Shown here: positions 63,527-64,000 of the stretch, piece after piece
Layout of the letters: every line of letters starts with the position of its first letter
Numbering within the stretch: position 1 is the stretch's first letter
Assembly (NCBI GenBank): GCA_947089905.1
Contig: CAMUMG010000004.1
Location: 1-64,000, forward strand
Direction: 5' to 3'
Origin: an uncultured Lachnospiraceae bacterium
GTDB taxonomy: Bacteria > Bacillota > Clostridia > Lachnospirales > Lachnospiraceae
Length of the DNA stretch: 64,000 nucleotides
Program-made: the position numbers and the translations under genes
The notes under the pieces: generated by a model
Seen by the model: the letters and a program-made list of their open reading frames with translations, nothing else
The model's database searches: none
What the model was told of the DNA's origin: nothing

Positions 63527-64000
63527 TTATTTTGCTAAATTATCTGTACCATAAACTTCAATCTCATAGATACGTGCTGCTGTATCAGAGCCCTGTGTAG
63601 GTTTTACAACAGAAAGTTTTACATATCTTGCATTGATTGGAGCAAAGGTATCTTTTGTCACACCTAGAGTATTTCTTGTGACTGTTACTACGTCTGTATA
63701 ACTGCTGCCGTCTTCACTGACAGAAATCACATAGCTCTTTGTATTCATATCACGAGATTCTCCACCTGCCTCAGCATGTGAAATACTAACCTCACTGATT
63801 GTCTTGACATCGCCAAGATCAATCGTAATCTCATGAGGAGGTGTACCTGTTGCACACCACTTCTTCGTTACATCGCCGTCTACTGCAAATTCTGGTGCTT
63901 CATTTGCATTTACATATGCTGTTGCCTCTGTTGCCTTTCCTCCTGAAAGAAGAGCAAGATCACCAGATGCTGTGTCTGATACGATAATATATTGTTCTTT
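63527..64000 (-). CDS. C-terminal end of a discoidin (F5/8C, CBM32-like) domain protein, cut by the window edge
   Basis: The frame is open to the window edge, so this is the 3' part of a larger gene. 157 residues visible: a linker and a discoidin-like domain (ATAYVNANEAPEFAVDGDVT, KKWCATGTPPHEITIDLGDV, RYVKLSVVKPTQGSDTAARI). Such domains bind galactose- or mannose-type glycans and usually sit on secreted glycoside hydrolases. Given the mannosidase beside it, an extracellular glycosidase is likely; the catalytic part is outside the window. Confidence 0.8.
   Translation of the reverse strand, partial: KEQYIIVSDTASGDLALLSGGKATEATAYVNANEAPEFAVDGDVTKKWCATGTPPHEITIDLGDVKTISEVSISHAEAGGESRDMNTKSYVISVSEDGSSYTDVVTVTRNTLGVTKDTFAPINARYVKLSVVKPTQGSDTAARIYEIEVYGTDNLAK

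Overview
The window is AT-rich. Its genes are those of an anaerobic, Gram-positive-type Firmicute, most likely a Lachnospiraceae-type Clostridium: a leucine T-box leader, GatCAB amidotransferase, LL-diaminopimelate aminotransferase (DapL), HemZ, an iron-only-hydrogenase regulator of the TM1266 type, type I glutamine synthetase beside an ANTAR regulator, and strong Shine-Dalgarno sites of the GGAGG type. The family placement is inference; no rRNA or other marker settles it. Nearly all genes lie on the minus strand.

Layout. (1) 1-1.3 kb: scraps of a decayed prophage (endolysin, tape-measure and integrase tails). (2) 1.4-8.4 kb: an RNA-repair-like island. It has an RtcB RNA ligase, a 715-residue protein with a TerD-like C-terminal part, a NYN nuclease with a LOTUS-like tail, two tandem WYL regulators on the opposite strand and, directly after the 715-residue gene, a small RNA that reads as a circularly permuted tRNA (T-arm, closed acceptor-like hairpin, D-arm) on a long terminal stem. 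This is the architecture of bacterial Y RNAs (YrlA type), and it is the most interesting item here. (3) 8.4-10.7 kb: leuA under a T-box with a CUC (Leu) specifier. (4) 10.7-13.8 kb: a hexapeptide-repeat protein and topoisomerase III. (5) 13.9-28.8 kb: one long minus-strand Tad-like pilus or secretion locus (three ParA/MinD-like proteins, a SAF-type protein, a TadA/CpaF ATPase, a T2SF membrane protein, two pilin-like paralogues, minor pseudopilin-like proteins, an SLH protein and a 1,310-residue secreted protein) driven by a visible sigma-A promoter. (6) 29-35 kb: a nicotinamidase-like hydrolase, purH, a lipoprotein and a chemotaxis receptor. (7) 34.8-41.2 kb: an S66 peptidase, an LtaS-like sulfatase-fold protein and gatCAB. 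(8) 41.3-45.4 kb: glnA with an attenuator leader, an ANTAR protein, dapF and dapL. (9) 45.4-54 kb: aspS, an HD-GYP protein, hemZ, an MBL hydrolase, rel, a TM1266-like regulator, a YjbQ protein and apt. (10) 54-64 kb: a LuxR/DUF2087-type regulator, an unknown protein, and a glycan-use operon (discoidin-domain protein, GH38 alpha-mannosidase, AraC regulator, two sugar permeases, a sugar-binding lipoprotein).

How the parts fit. The island at 1.4-8.4 kb looks like a self-contained stress module: WYL sensors controlling RNA cleavage (NYN), RNA sealing (RtcB) and a tRNA-mimicking RNA. No TROVE/Ro60 gene, the usual Y RNA partner, is recognisable beside it, so the adjacent 715-residue protein is a candidate partner. 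Three genes, two of them in the Tad locus, have a good or usable ribosome binding site and an N-terminal membrane segment but no AUG, GUG or UUG at the right place; AUA is the only initiation-like codon there. Stretches without genes longer than 300 bases occur only at the leuA leader.
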